This document shows, in pieces, positions 33,401 to 43,169 of a stretch of DNA of 64,000 nt; position 1 is the stretch's first letter; each line of letters begins with the position of its first letter. A program made the position numbers and the translations under genes. Origin of the DNA: Streptomyces roseofulvus (GTDB lineage: Bacteria; Actinomycetota; Actinomycetes; Streptomycetales; Streptomycetaceae); contig NZ_BAAAWE010000001.1 in the NCBI RefSeq assembly GCF_039534915.1, forward strand, positions 3,596,001 through 3,660,000, written 5' to 3'. The notes beneath the pieces were generated by a model. The model was not told where the DNA came from. It made no database searches and saw only the letters and a program-made list of their open reading frames with translations.

Positions 33401-34594
33401 TCAGCCCTTCACGCAGATGACCTGCTTGAGCTTGGCGACGACCTCCACGAGGTCCGTCTGCTGCTCGATCACCTTCTCGATCGGCTTGTACGCGCCCGGG
33501 ATCTCGTCCACGACCCCGGAGTCCTTGCGGCACTCCACGCCCCGCGTCTGCTCCTCCAGGTCCCGCGTCGAGAAGCGCCGCTTCGCCGCGCTCCGGCTCA
33601 TCTTCCGGCCCGCGCCGTGCGAGGCCGAGTTGAACGACGCCTCGTTCCCGAGCCCCTTGACGATGTACGACCCCGTGCCCATCGAGCCCGGGATGATCCC
33701 GAACTCCCCGGAGCCGGCCCGGATCGCACCCTTACGGGTCACCAGCAGGTCCATGCCGTCGTACCGCTCCTCCGCCACGTAGTTGTGGTGGCAGGAGATC
33801 ACCGGATCGAAGGTCACCTTCGCCTTCCGGAACTCCCTCCGGACGGTCTCCTGGAACAGCGCCATCATGATCGCGCGGTTGTACTTCGCGTACTCCTGCG
33901 CCCAGAAGAGGTCGTGCCGGTACGCCGCCATCTGCGGTGTCTCCGCCACGAAGACCGCCAGGTCACGGTCGATGATCCCCTGGTTGTGCGGCAGCTTCTG
34001 CGCCACGCCGATGTGGTGCTCGGCGAGCTCCTTGCCGATGTTCCGGGAGCCCGAGTGCAGCATCAGCCACACCGCGCCGGTCGTGTCGACACACAGCTCC
34101 ACGAAGTGGTTGCCGGCCCCGAGCGTGCCCATCTGCAGCGCCGCCCGGTCCCGCCGGAACTTCACCGCGTCCGCCACGCCGTCGAACCGCGACCAGAAGT
34201 CGTCCCAGCCCGCCGTGGGGAACTGGAACAGCCGCTTCGGGTCGACCTCCTCGCGGTGCATGCCCCGGCCGACCGGGATCGCCTGCTCGATCTTCGACCG
34301 GAGGCGGGAGAGATCGGCCGGAAGGTCGTCCGCGGTCAGGGAGGTCTTCACCGCGGACATGCCGCAGCCGATGTCCACGCCGACGGCCGCCGGACAGACC
34401 GCGTCCTTCATCGCGATCACCGAGCCGACCGTCGCCCCCTTGCCGTAGTGCACGTCCGGCATGACCGCGAGGCCCTTGATCCACGGCAGCGTCGCCACGT
34501 TCCGCAGCTGCTGCATCGCGCCGCCCTCGACCGTGGAAGGATCGGCCCACATCCGGATGGGCACCTGCGCACCCGGTACCTCTACGTACGACAT
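33401..34594 (-). CDS. rtcB: RNA-splicing ligase RtcB
   Basis: 397 residues. RtcB joins 2',3'-cyclic phosphate (or 3'-phosphate) RNA ends to 5'-OH ends with GTP and Mn2+. Signatures: VMPDVHYGKGATVGSVIAMKDAVCPAAVGVDIGCGM (Asp and Cys Mn ligands), MGTLGAGNHFVEL, LMLHSGSRNIG, SCHHNYVAEE and SHGAGRKMSR with the guanylated His. ATG 34594 follows GAGGAAG; a longer frame to 34726 lacks support. No archease or rtcA/rtcR gene is adjacent, so its trigger (tRNA repair or other RNA repair) is not shown by context. Confidence 0.96.
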   Translation of the reverse strand: MSYVEVPGAQVPIRMWADPSTVEGGAMQQLRNVATLPWIKGLAVMPDVHYGKGATVGSVIAMKDAVCPAAVGVDIGCGMSAVKTSLTADDLPADLSRLRSKIEQAIPVGRGMHREEVDPKRLFQFPTAGWDDFWSRFDGVADAVKFRRDRAALQMGTLGAGNHFVELCVDTTGAVWLMLHSGSRNIGKELAEHHIGVAQKLPHNQGIIDRDLAVFVAETPQMAAYRHDLFWAQEYAKYNRAIMMALFQETVRREFRKAKVTFDPVISCHHNYVAEERYDGMDLLVTRKGAIRAGSGEFGIIPGSMGTGSYIVKGLGNEASFNSASHGAGRKMSRSAAKRRFSTRDLEEQTRGVECRKDSGVVDEIPGAYKPIEKVIEQQTDLVEVVAKLKQVICVKG

Positions 34595-34768
34595 ACTTCC
34601 TCGATTCCCCCGAAAAGTCCGATAACGCAAAAACCGGAGCCAAAGCCCGTACAGGTGACGGCGGACCGGCATCAACGGCTGCGCGTGCGATAGACATTGT
34701 GTCCATCCGCCTTCAGGGGGCGGCAAAGGGTTTTCGGGAAAGACTTCGGGAGAAGGGAGCCTGGGACG

Positions 34769-35677
34769 GTGCAGCGAAAGAGGTTCTCACCCGGCCGCGC
34801 CCCCGCCACCCTCCTCGGCCTCGGCGCCGGTCTCGCCGTCACGCTCGGCGCGCTGACCGGCTGCTCGGCCGCCGACCCCGCCGAGGACGTCGCCCTCGAC
34901 GCGAAGGCCGGCGCCGCCGCCGCGCCCGTCGCCCCGCCCGGCCGCTACCGCACCCTCTTCGAGCCGTGCGGCGCCGTCCCCCCGGCCACCCTGCGCGAGC
35001 TGCTGCCCGGGACCGCGGCCCTGACCGACGCCGAACGCGCCAAGATCCTCCGCGGCACCACCGCCGTCACGTACGACACGGACCGGCGCGTCGGCTGCTC
35101 CTGGAACGCGGACACCGAGGACGGCGGCGCCCACCGGCTGGTGCTGGACGTCGAGCGGGTGGTCTCGTACGACCCGACGGTGAGCGACGCCGCCCGGGCC
35201 CAGGAGGTCTACACCCGCAAGCAGCTCGCCGCCGGGATCGCCGTACCGACGACCCCCACGCCGGGCCCCACCACCGCCACGCCCACCACCGCCGCTCCGC
35301 CGGCGACCGCGTCCACGGCCGTGTCCACGAGCGCGACCACGTCGCCGACCGGCCCCGCCACCACCCCCGCGGGCTCCCCGTCCTCCGGCGCCACGCCCCC
35401 CGTCGAGGGCGCCCCCTCCGCGCCGGCGACGACCGGCCTGGAGTCCCGGACGCTGGGCGGACTCGGCGACACCGCGTTCGTGGACGACACCCTCGGGAAG
35501 GCCGGCGGGAACGGCCACCAGCGGGTCGTGAGCGTGGTCTTCCGCACATCGAACGTGATCGTGACCGTCGAGTACCGGCAGCGCACGACCGGGGTGGCCG
35601 CGGCCCCGGACAGCAAGGAACTGCAGGACAGGGCCCAGAACCTGGCCCGGCTGCTGGCCGACCGGCTGGAGGAGTAG
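34769..35677 (+). CDS. DUF3558-family lipoprotein, first copy
   Basis: 302 residues from GTG 34769. Lipobox LTGCSA ends a signal peptide (~30). The DUF3558 core is split: EPCGAVPPATLRELLPGTAALTD and later CSWNADTEDGGAHRLVLDVERVV, followed by an unusual Thr/Pro/Ala-rich insert (~155-215), then GDTAFVDDT, and VSVVFRTSNVIVTVEYRQ. The insert resembles a wall-spanning or disordered linker inside the domain. The neighbour at 35801 is a paralogue. Role unknown; DUF3558 proteins are common cell-envelope lipoproteins of actinomycetes. Confidence 0.85.
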   Translation: MQRKRFSPGRAPATLLGLGAGLAVTLGALTGCSAADPAEDVALDAKAGAAAAPVAPPGRYRTLFEPCGAVPPATLRELLPGTAALTDAERAKILRGTTAVTYDTDRRVGCSWNADTEDGGAHRLVLDVERVVSYDPTVSDAARAQEVYTRKQLAAGIAVPTTPTPGPTTATPTTAAPPATASTAVSTSATTSPTGPATTPAGSPSSGATPPVEGAPSAPATTGLESRTLGGLGDTAFVDDTLGKAGGNGHQRVVSVVFRTSNVIVTVEYRQRTTGVAAAPDSKELQDRAQNLARLLADRLEE

Positions 35678-35800
35678 CCGGCCGCCCGCTCTCCCGCGCG
35701 ACCCCCCGGGCGGCGGGGGGACCACGTAACGTGTCGGCGTACCCAGGGCCGCCAGGGCCGCCGACCGGCGCCGGCCGTACGACAAGCGACTGAAGGAACC

Positions 35801-36535
35801 ATGCAGCGATCAGCTCCGCGACTCACCCGCATTCTCGCCGCCGCAGCCGTCCCGGTGATGCTCGTCGTCGCCGGCTGCTCCTCGGACTCGGGAAGCGGCA
35901 GCGGGTCCGGTGACACCGGCGCGGCACAGGGCAAGGCGACCGCGACCGCGTCGGCGACCCCCTCCCCGACGCCGACGGTCGAGCCGGCGAAGTTCGCGAA
36001 GCTGCCGCCGGCCTGCAAGGCGATCGCCGCGAAGACGACGGCCTCGCTGGTGCCGAAGGCGAAGAACGAGAAGGGCACGGCGGCGGCCTCCACCGACCTG
36101 TCGCACCGCGGCGGCTGCTCCTGGAACGGCCTGGAGGACAAGGGCGTCAAGGGCTCGCAGTACCGCTGGCTCGACGTGTCCTTCTACCGCTACGACTCCG
36201 AGGTGTCGCTGGGCAGCGGCCAGGCCCGGGCGCAGGAGAACTTCGCCAAGGAGCTCGGCAAGATCCAGGCCACCACCGGCGCGAAGAAGATGAGCACCAC
36301 CTCGACGACCGGCGTCGGCGACGAGGCGAAGACGGTGACGTACACCGTGAAGAAGACCGGCGAGGACTTCGTGTACGCCTCGGTCGTGGCGCGTACGGGC
36401 AACGTCCTGGTGCTGCTGTCGTACAACGGCGCCGGGTACGCGGGCGCGCCGACGCCGGACGCGAAGAAGATCGTCGCGGGCGCGACGAAGGCGGCGAAGG
36501 AAGCGGTCGCCGCGGTCGCCACGGCCAACAAGTAG
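35801..36535 (+). CDS. DUF3558-family lipoprotein, second copy
   Basis: 244 residues. Signal peptide with lipobox VAGCSS (~20-25), a Ser/Gly then Thr-rich linker, and the DUF3558 core (LPPACKAIAAKTTASLVPKA, GGCSWNGLED, VKGSQYRWLDVSFYRY, FVYASVVARTGNVLVLLSYNG). Paralogue of the upstream gene, without the Thr/Pro insert. The pair likely arose by duplication; 123 bases separate them. Confidence 0.88.
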   Translation: MQRSAPRLTRILAAAAVPVMLVVAGCSSDSGSGSGSGDTGAAQGKATATASATPSPTPTVEPAKFAKLPPACKAIAAKTTASLVPKAKNEKGTAAASTDLSHRGGCSWNGLEDKGVKGSQYRWLDVSFYRYDSEVSLGSGQARAQENFAKELGKIQATTGAKKMSTTSTTGVGDEAKTVTYTVKKTGEDFVYASVVARTGNVLVLLSYNGAGYAGAPTPDAKKIVAGATKAAKEAVAAVATANK

Positions 36536-36707
36536 ACCTACCCCCGCAGCCGGGCCGGCCAACCTCCGGCGCCCGCACGGGTAGTGACACAAATCAACAC
36601 AGACAGGCGTGCCCGAGCGGAGCCCGTCCCTCCCCAGGGGTTCGGGCTTCGCTCATGTGTGCCACCCTGGGGCCCGCGAGACGTCGAATCACGGGAGGGG
36701 ATCGCGG

Positions 36708-38084
36708 GTGGCCGCGATGGAGCTGACACGCACACACCGCATACTCATCGGGCTCGTCATCGGCGGCGCGGTGATCATCGCGGGGATCGGTTTCGCGGGC
36801 TCGTACGCGGCCGTGCGCGAGCTTGCCGTGCACAAGGGCTTCGGTACGTTCTCGTACTTCTTCCCGATCGGCATCGACGCGGGCATCTGTGTGCTGCTCG
36901 CACTGGACCTGCTGCTGACGTGGCTGCGGATCCCGTTCCCGCTGCTCCGGCAGACGGCGTGGATCCTGACGGCGGCGACGATCGCGTTCAACGGCGCGGC
37001 GGCGTGGCCCGACCCGCTGGGCGTGGGCATGCACGCGGTCATCCCGGTGCTCTTCGTGGTGGCCGTCGAGGCCGCGCGGCACGCGGTCGGCCGGATCGCG
37101 GACATCACCGCCGACAAGCACATGGAGGGCGTGCGGCTGACCCGCTGGCTGCTGTCGCCGGTGCCGACCTTCCGGCTGTGGCGGCGGATGAAGCTGTGGG
37201 AGCTGCGCTCGTACGACCAGGTGATCAAGCTGGAGCAGGAGCGGCTGATCTACCAGGCCCGGCTCCAGGCCCGGTTCGGGCGGGGCTGGCGCCGCAAGGC
37301 GCCGGTGGAGGCGCTGATGCCGCTGCGGCTCGCCCGGTACGGCGTCCCGCTCGCGGAGACCGCCCCGGCGGGCCTGGCGGCGGCGGGCATCGACCCGGTC
37401 CTGCTCCCTCCGCACCCGACCCAGGTCGCGAACCCGCAGCAGCCGGTGGCCATGGTCCCGGCGCCGGCCCAGGCCCTCCAGGAGCTCCCGGCGGCCCAGA
37501 CCGTCGTGGACCAGCTGCCGCAGCCCGCTCACCAGCCCCAGCAGGTCCAGCAGGTCCAGCAGGTCCAGCAGGTCCAGCAGGTCCAGCAGCAGGCTCAGCA
37601 GGCTCCGCAGCCGCAGGAGGTTCAGGAGCCGCAGGAGGCGCCGCAGCCGAACCACGAAAGCCCGTGGTTCGACACCCCGCAGGTCACCCCGGAGGGGTAC
37701 GGGGGCACGTACACCGCGCAGACGGCGGAGTCGGTCCCGGACGGCCTCCCCGAGGGCATCCCTGAGGGCTTTCTCGACAAGGTCCCCCCGTCGGAGCCCG
37801 AGACGCAGGGGCCCGAGCTGTTCGGGGAGCTTCAGCATCCCGACCCGCGGCAGGAGCCCGATCCGCAGACGGACGAGCTCCGGGAGACCGCGTACAAGGT
37901 GATGTACGGCTTCGTGCAGGAGTACGGGCGCTTCCCGACGCCGTACGAGCTGGACCAGCTGGTGGCGGTCGCCGCGTACGACGTCCAGCAGCTTCCCGCC
38001 CAGCAGTCCGACCTGCTCCAGCGGGTGACCCCCGAGGTCCAGCAGCTCGTCCAGCAGGACATGGCGGCGTACGACCCGTCCTGA
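36708..38084 (+). CDS. DUF2637 membrane protein with Gln-rich tail
   Basis: 458 residues from GTG 36708 (GGGAGGGG upstream); ATG 36717 is an alternative. The first ~130 residues carry the DUF2637 domain, with about four helices (ILIGLVIGGAVIIAGIGFAGSY, FPIGIDAGICVLLALDLLLTW, TAWILTAATIAFNGAAAW, AVIPVLFVVAVEAARHAVGR) as found in SpdB-like plasmid-transfer proteins and chromosomal relatives. The tail is Gln/Pro-rich and disordered with QQV repeats, followed by a last ordered part (RETAYKVMYGFVQEYGRFPTPYELDQLVAV) that resembles a helix-turn-helix-like unit. No other transfer genes are here, so a chromosomal role is more likely. Confidence 0.85.
   Translation: MAAMELTRTHRILIGLVIGGAVIIAGIGFAGSYAAVRELAVHKGFGTFSYFFPIGIDAGICVLLALDLLLTWLRIPFPLLRQTAWILTAATIAFNGAAAWPDPLGVGMHAVIPVLFVVAVEAARHAVGRIADITADKHMEGVRLTRWLLSPVPTFRLWRRMKLWELRSYDQVIKLEQERLIYQARLQARFGRGWRRKAPVEALMPLRLARYGVPLAETAPAGLAAAGIDPVLLPPHPTQVANPQQPVAMVPAPAQALQELPAAQTVVDQLPQPAHQPQQVQQVQQVQQVQQVQQQAQQAPQPQEVQEPQEAPQPNHESPWFDTPQVTPEGYGGTYTAQTAESVPDGLPEGIPEGFLDKVPPSEPETQGPELFGELQHPDPRQEPDPQTDELRETAYKVMYGFVQEYGRFPTPYELDQLVAVAAYDVQQLPAQQSDLLQRVTPEVQQLVQQDMAAYDPS
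37539..37583 (+). repeat. 9-bp tandem repeat encoding Gln-Gln-Val, five copies
   Basis: CAGCAGGTC is repeated five times in phase within the DUF2637 gene, giving (QQV)5, followed by further CAGCAG codons. Slippage would change tail length in steps of three residues without a frameshift. Confidence 0.9.
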
Positions 38085-38117
38085 CGCACCCCGTCCGCCC
38101 CACCCCGTCCACACGCC

Positions 38118-38153
38118 GAAGGGCCGCCCCCCCGTCAGGGGGAGCGGCCCTTC
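38118..38153. terminator. Bidirectional hairpin terminator
   Basis: GAAGGGCCGC (38118-38127) pairs with GCGGCCCTTC (38144-38153) and the intervening bases pair further; it ends the DUF2637 gene and the convergent lysS. Confidence 0.7.
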
Positions 38154-38166
38154 CGCTTGCGTCAGG

Positions 38167-39888
38167 TCACGCGCCGAGCAGCTTGCGCACCCGGTCCGCG
38201 CCGACGGCGAGGAGCAGGGTGGGCAGGCGGGGGCCTGTCTCGCGGCTCACGAGGAGCTTGTAGAGGAGGGCGAAGAAGGCGCGCTGGGCGACCTTCAGCT
38301 CCGGGGTGGGCTTGGCCTCGGGGGTGAGACCCGCCATGACCTTCGGGACGCCGTAGACCAGGGTGGTCAGGCCGTCGAGGGACCAGTGGCTGTCGAGGCC
38401 CTCCAGGAGGAGGCGGAGCGACTCACGGCCCTCGTCGTCCAGGGAGCCGAGGAGCTCGGTGTCGGGCTCCTCGCGGACGATGGTGCGCTGGTCGGCCGGG
38501 ACCTGGGTGGTGATCCAGTTCTCGGCGCGGTCGAGGCGCGGCCGGACCTCGTCGAGCGAGGTGACCGGGGACTCCGGGTCCAGGTCCTTGAGGATCCGGA
38601 GGGTCTGCTCGTCGTGGCCGGCGGTGATGTCCGCGACCGAGGCGAGGGTGCGGTACGGGAGCGGGCGCGGGGTGCGCGGCAGCTCGCCGGCCGCGGTGCG
38701 GGCGGCCCGCGAGTGGGCGGCGGCGTCGGCGGGCAGCACGGTCCCGTCGGCGACCTTGGCCTCCAGCTTGTCCCACTCGTCGTAGAGCCGCTGGATCTCC
38801 TGGTCGAAGGCGATCTTGAACGACTGGTTGGGCTTGCGGCGGGCGTAGAGCCAGCGGAGCAGCTGGGGCTCCATGATCTCCAGCGCGTCGGCCGCCGTGG
38901 GGACGCCGCCCTTCGAGGAGGACATCTTGGCCATGCCGCTGATGCCGACGAAGGCGTACATGGGGCCGATGGGCTGGACGCCGTCGAAGAGGGTGACGAT
39001 CTGACCGCCGACCTGGAAGGAGGAGCCGGGCGACGAGTGGTCGACGCCGGAGGGCTCGAAGATGACGCCCTCGTAGGCCCAGCGCATGGGCCAGTCGACC
39101 TTCCACACCAGCTTGCCGCGGTTGAACTCGCTGAGCTTGACGGTCTCGGCGAAGCCGCAGGAGGCGCAGGTGTAGGAGAGCTCGGTGGTGTCGTCGTCGT
39201 AGGCGGTGACCGTGGTGAGGTCCTTCTCGCACTGCCCGCAGTAGGGCTTGTACGGGAAGTAGCCGGCGCCGCCGCCCGAGCCGTCGTCCTCGGCGGCCGC
39301 GCCGGAGCCCTCGGCGGCCTCCAGCTCGGCCTCGTCGACCGGCTTCTGGGACTGCTTCTTGGGGGCCTTCTTCGTCCGGTACTGGTCGAGGATGGCGTCG
39401 ATGTCACCGCGGCGGCGCATGGCGTGCAGGATCTGCTCGCGGTAGGCGCCGGAGGTGTACTGCTCGGTCTGGCTGATCGGGTCGTACTCGACGCCGAGCT
39501 CGGCCAGCGCCTCCACCATGGCGGCCTTGAAGTGCTCGGCCCAGTTCGGGTGGGGCGAGCCGGCGGGGGCGGGGACGGACGTCAGGGGCTTGCCGATGTG
39601 CTCGGCCCAGGACTCGTCGATGCCCTCGATGCCGTTGGGCACCTTGCGGTAGCGGTCGTAGTCGTCCCACGAGATGAGGTGGCGGACGGTGTACCCGCGG
39701 CGGCGGATCTCGTCGGCGACCAGGTGCGGGGTCATGACCTCGCGCAGGTTGCCCAGGTGGATCGGGCCGGAGGGGGAGAGGCCGGAGGCGACGACGACCG
39801 GTTTGCCAGGCGCACGTCGCTCCGACTCGGTGATGACCTCGTCCGCGAAACGGGAGACCCAGTCGGTCTCGGTGCTGCTCTGAGCCAC
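38167..39888 (-). CDS. lysS: Lysyl-tRNA synthetase, class I
   Basis: 573 residues from GTG 39888, with AGAAGGA upstream. Class I features, not the more common class II fold: HLGN near residue 45 as the HIGH motif and KMSSSKG as the KMSKS loop. A zinc ribbon ([11 protein letters not shown] ... CASCGF, ~240-270) lies in the connective domain, and the end is the class I anticodon-binding helix cage. It charges tRNA-Lys. The stretch ~195-230 is Glu/Ala/Gly-rich and low complexity. It is divergent from argS with 245 bases between. Confidence 0.96.
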   Translation of the reverse strand: MAQSSTETDWVSRFADEVITESERRAPGKPVVVASGLSPSGPIHLGNLREVMTPHLVADEIRRRGYTVRHLISWDDYDRYRKVPNGIEGIDESWAEHIGKPLTSVPAPAGSPHPNWAEHFKAAMVEALAELGVEYDPISQTEQYTSGAYREQILHAMRRRGDIDAILDQYRTKKAPKKQSQKPVDEAELEAAEGSGAAAEDDGSGGGAGYFPYKPYCGQCEKDLTTVTAYDDDTTELSYTCASCGFAETVKLSEFNRGKLVWKVDWPMRWAYEGVIFEPSGVDHSSPGSSFQVGGQIVTLFDGVQPIGPMYAFVGISGMAKMSSSKGGVPTAADALEIMEPQLLRWLYARRKPNQSFKIAFDQEIQRLYDEWDKLEAKVADGTVLPADAAAHSRAARTAAGELPRTPRPLPYRTLASVADITAGHDEQTLRILKDLDPESPVTSLDEVRPRLDRAENWITTQVPADQRTIVREEPDTELLGSLDDEGRESLRLLLEGLDSHWSLDGLTTLVYGVPKVMAGLTPEAKPTPELKVAQRAFFALLYKLLVSRETGPRLPTLLLAVGADRVRKLLGA

Positions 39889-39988
39889 GGTCGGTACGTC
39901 CTTCTTTCCAGATCCTTGCGGGAATTCCCTCGGAGCCTTCAAAGCCCTACATCAGTCATTGTCCCAGACGGAACCGGCCGCTCCGAGG

Positions 39989-40030
39989 TTGTCCACAGGC
40001 GGGATTCTCCTCGGGCGCGACTTGTCCACA
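39989..40030. promoter_or_regulatory. Two consensus DnaA boxes
   Basis: TTGTCCACA, the preferred Streptomyces DnaA box, occurs at 39989-39997 and again at 40022-40030, same orientation, 33 bases apart (about three helix turns), in the lysS-argS intergenic region. No DNA unwinding element or box array like oriC is present. Confidence 0.6.
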
Positions 40031-40133
40031 GCTGGGGAAGGGCGGGGAAAACACGTTGCCCGCCCATGGGACACTTGACAAGCGATATAGACCACCGGGA
40101 CACCCGGACACGACACAACAGGAACGGAAGCTC

Positions 40134-41897
40134 ATGGCCTCGGTCCCTTCCCTCGCTTCGACCGTGCAGCAGCGCCTCGCGGAAGGCCTCTCGGCAGCCC
40201 TGCCGGAGGCCGGTTCCGCCGACCCGCTGCTGCGACGAAGCGACCGGGCCGACTTCCAGGCCAACGGCATCCTGGCGCTGGCCAAGCAGCTCAAGGGCAA
40301 TCCGCGTGAGCTGGCGACGAAGGTCGTCGAGTCGATCCCCGCGAACGACGTGCTGAAGGAGATCGAGGTCTCCGGCCCCGGCTTCCTCAACATCACCGTC
40401 TCGGACGCGGCGATCGTGGAGACCCTCGCGGCCCGCGCCGCCGACGCACGCCTCGGCGTGCCGCTGAACGAGGCGGCGGGCACGACGGTCATCGACTACG
40501 CGCAGCCGAACGTGGCCAAGGAGATGCACGTCGGCCACCTCCGTTCCGCGGTGATCGGCGCGGCGATGGTGGAGATCCTGGAGTTCACGGGCGAGACCGT
40601 GGTCCGCAGGCACCACATCGGCGACTGGGGCACCCAGTTCGGCATGCTCATCCAGTACCTGATCGAGCACCCGCACGAGCTGGACCACAAGGACGAGGGC
40701 GCGGAGGTCTCCGGCGAGGAGGCCATGTCGAACCTGAACCGGCTGTACAAGGCGTCCCGCGCGCTGTTCGACGCGGACGAGGAGTTCAAGACCCGGGCAC
40801 GCGCCCGCGTGGTGGACCTCCAGGCCGGTGACGAGGAGACGCTCGCCCTGTGGCAGCGGTTCGTCGACGAGTCGAAGATCTACTTCTACTCGGTCTTCGA
40901 GAAGCTCGACATGGACATCCGGGACCCCGACATCGTCGGCGAGTCCGGGTACAACGACATGCTCCAGGAGACCTGCCGGATCCTCGAGGAGTCGGGCGTC
41001 GCCGTCCGCTCCGAGGGCGCGCTGTGCGTCTTCTTCGACGACATCAAGGGCCCGGACGGCAACCCGGTCCCGCTGATCGTCCAGAAGTCCGACGGCGGCT
41101 TCGGCTACGCGGCGACGGACCTGTCCGCCATCCGCGACCGGGTGCAGAACCTGAAGGCGACGACGCTGCTGTACGTGGTGGACGCCCGCCAGTCGCTGCA
41201 CTTCAAGATGGTCTTCGAGACGGCCCGCCGCGCCGGCTGGCTGAACGACGAGGTGAAGGCCGTCCAGCTGGCCTTCGGCACGGTCCTCGGCAAGGACGGC
41301 AAGCCGTTCAAGACGCGTGAGGGCGAGACGGTCCGGCTGGTGGACCTGCTGGACGAGGCGATCGACCGTGCCTCGGCCGTGGTCCGCGAGAAGGCCCAGG
41401 ACCTCACGGAGGAGGAGATCACCGAGCGGGGTGCCCAGGTGGGCATCGGTGCGGTGAAGTACGCGGACCTGTCGACCTCCGCGGCCCGCGACTACAAGTT
41501 CGACCTGGACCAGATGGTCTCGCTCAACGGCGACACGTCCGTGTACCTCCAGTACGCGTACGCCCGTATCCAGTCCATCCTGCGGAAGGCCGGGGACGCC
41601 AAGCCGGCCGCCCACCCGGAGCTGGAACTGGCGCCGTCGGAGCGGGCCCTCGGCCTGCACGTGGACGGCTTCGGCGAGGTGATCGCGGAGACCGCGGCGG
41701 AGTACGCCCCGCACAAGCTGGCCGCGTACCTCTACCAGCTGGCGTCGCTGTACACGACGTTCTACTCGGAGTGCCCCGTCCTCAAGGCGGACACCCCGGA
41801 GCAGGTCGAGAACCGCCTCTTCCTCTGCGACCTGACGGCCCGCACGCTCCACCAGGGCATGGCCCTGCTCGGCATCCGGACGCCCGAGCGCCTCTGA
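40134..41897 (+). CDS. argS: Arginyl-tRNA synthetase
   Basis: 587 residues from ATG 40134. The class I signature is [11 protein letters not shown] (~123-133) following [10 protein letters not shown]; the KMSKS region is the usual weak ArgRS form ([11 protein letters not shown]). The N-terminal add-1 domain, which binds the tRNA D-loop (~1-110), and the C-terminal anticodon domain with DALRP-like helices ([10 protein letters not shown]) are complete. It adds arginine to tRNA-Arg. Divergent from lysS. The convergent neighbour is a membrane XRE regulator. Confidence 0.97.
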   Translation: MASVPSLASTVQQRLAEGLSAALPEAGSADPLLRRSDRADFQANGILALAKQLKGNPRELATKVVESIPANDVLKEIEVSGPGFLNITVSDAAIVETLAARAADARLGVPLNEAAGTTVIDYAQPNVAKEMHVGHLRSAVIGAAMVEILEFTGETVVRRHHIGDWGTQFGMLIQYLIEHPHELDHKDEGAEVSGEEAMSNLNRLYKASRALFDADEEFKTRARARVVDLQAGDEETLALWQRFVDESKIYFYSVFEKLDMDIRDPDIVGESGYNDMLQETCRILEESGVAVRSEGALCVFFDDIKGPDGNPVPLIVQKSDGGFGYAATDLSAIRDRVQNLKATTLLYVVDARQSLHFKMVFETARRAGWLNDEVKAVQLAFGTVLGKDGKPFKTREGETVRLVDLLDEAIDRASAVVREKAQDLTEEEITERGAQVGIGAVKYADLSTSAARDYKFDLDQMVSLNGDTSVYLQYAYARIQSILRKAGDAKPAAHPELELAPSERALGLHVDGFGEVIAETAAEYAPHKLAAYLYQLASLYTTFYSECPVLKADTPEQVENRLFLCDLTARTLHQGMALLGIRTPERL

Positions 41898-41915
41898 CGC
41901 CGCCGGGCGGGTGGG

Positions 41916-43022
41916 TCACTGCTGAGCGACCCACTCGCCCTTGTCGGGCCAGTAGCCGTAGACCGTACGGCCCTCGACGGCCTGCGTACGGAACGGCTGT
42001 CCGCCGTCGTCGATCCGTACGGTCCCCTTCCGGTCGCCGGTGCTCCACTCCAGCTCCAGGTACCAGGCGACGGCGTGCTCCTCGGTGTGGACGTCGAGGT
42101 TGAGGACCTGCGGGTCCCCGGTGGCGACCTTGTACGGGAAGTCCTTCGCGGGCACGACCCGGTCGCCGTCCTGCCCGGCGACGGCCTTCACGTACGGCCG
42201 GGGAGCGTCGAGGTCGACGTCGAAGGTCTGCGGGGTGACCCCGCTGCCGCAGCCGTCGCCCATGGAGTACGCGGCCCGCTCCGGCGGCCGGCCGCGCTCG
42301 ACGACCCGCACGCCGAGCCGCGACAGCACGACCGGTTCCTGGGTGCGGCCGGTGACGGTGACCTGGAGCTGCATGTGCCCGCCGTCGACGCCGCCGAGCG
42401 CGCGGGCCCACGGGCGGGTGTCCTGCGGCGGGGGCGGCGGCGGGACGTGCTCCGGCTTCTGGTCGAGGACGTAGTACTGGCCGCAGGGGGCGGTCCAGTT
42501 GTACGAGCTGACGCCGGCGTTCAGCGGAGCCGGCGCGGCGACCGCTCCCTCGCTCGGCTCCTTCTCCCCGTCCCGCGCCACCACGAGGTAGGCACCGGGC
42601 ACGACGAGGGCGACGACCGCCACGGCGGCGAGACCGCTCCGGAACCGCCCGCGGGTGGGCGCGGCGCCCTGCTCGACGGCCTCCGGCGTCACGACGACGA
42701 GGGGCTCGACCGGCTCCTCGGATCCGACAGCCGGTTCGGCGAGCGGCGTCACGGGCTCGACGACCGGCTCGCCACTGCGCCCCCGGTTCTCGTCGGCGAC
42801 GATCCAGGCGCGGTGCAGGGCGACGAGCTCCTCCCGGGTGGCCCCGCACAGTCGGCCGAGCCGTTCCACGGGCGCGAAGTCGGTCGGGACGGCATCGCCG
42901 TTGCAGTACCGGTGGAGGGTGGAGGTGCTGACGTGGAGCCGCTTGGCGAGCGCCCCGTAACTGAGCCCCGACCGCTCCTTGAGCCCCTTCAGCAGTCCGG
43001 CGAACCGGTCCCCGGTGTCCAT
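41916..43022 (-). CDS. Membrane-anchored XRE-family regulator
   Basis: 368 residues. An XRE helix-turn-helix is at ~6-60 (FAGLLKGLKERSGLSYGALAKRLHVSTSTLHRYCNGD), typical of Streptomyces regulators of this type, then an acidic linker, one membrane helix (~130-150, FRSGLAAVAVVALVVPGAYLVVA) and a large extracellular domain (~165-368) with two cysteines and a Pro run (PPPPPPQ). The layout suggests a one-component signal transducer across the membrane. Start ATG 43022 was chosen because the motif-preceding methionine gives a normal N-terminus. Two palindromes upstream are likely autoregulatory sites. Confidence 0.85.
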   Translation of the reverse strand: MDTGDRFAGLLKGLKERSGLSYGALAKRLHVSTSTLHRYCNGDAVPTDFAPVERLGRLCGATREELVALHRAWIVADENRGRSGEPVVEPVTPLAEPAVGSEEPVEPLVVVTPEAVEQGAAPTRGRFRSGLAAVAVVALVVPGAYLVVARDGEKEPSEGAVAAPAPLNAGVSSYNWTAPCGQYYVLDQKPEHVPPPPPPQDTRPWARALGGVDGGHMQLQVTVTGRTQEPVVLSRLGVRVVERGRPPERAAYSMGDGCGSGVTPQTFDVDLDAPRPYVKAVAGQDGDRVVPAKDFPYKVATGDPQVLNLDVHTEEHAVAWYLELEWSTGDRKGTVRIDDGGQPFRTQAVEGRTVYGYWPDKGEWVAQQ

Positions 43023-43053
43023 CCGTCGCTCCCCCGTCCCCGTCGGCGTCCCA

Positions 43054-43109
43054 GGAACGCGTTCCGGGCGAGGTACGTCTCCCCTGGTCAGGGGGGTGGA
43101 AGCGTTCCA
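43054..43109. promoter_or_regulatory. Palindrome pair upstream of XRE gene
   Basis: GGAACGCGTTCC (43054-43065) and TGGAAGCGTTCCA (43097-43109) share the half-site GGAA/TTCC. They lie 32-87 bases before the XRE start codon and 61-116 bases before the small forward gene, and could be its own binding sites. Confidence 0.5.
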
Positions 43110-43169
43110 ACGTCCCTCATTGTCCCGTGCCCGTCGACAGCGGGTCACACCGGCTCGCAGCATGAAGCC

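Noticed and set aside
36603..36660. tRNA-like stretch (GGCGTGCCCGAGCGG ... GGTTCGGGCTTCG)
   Set aside because: It has a D-arm-like and T-loop-like string, but no acceptor or anticodon stem can be folded and there is no proper T-arm, so it is not a tRNA gene.
37539..37583. Frameshift or phase-variation hotspot
   Set aside because: The repeat unit is nine bases, so changes in number keep the frame.
36708..38084. Integrated plasmid or conjugative element marked by the SpdB-like DUF2637 gene
   Set aside because: No integrase, tra, rep or attachment-site genes are near; neighbours are core genes.
39989..40030. Replication origin
   Set aside because: Only two DnaA boxes, no AT-rich unwinding region, and no dnaA or dnaN gene nearby. 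Listed as a DnaA box pair only.
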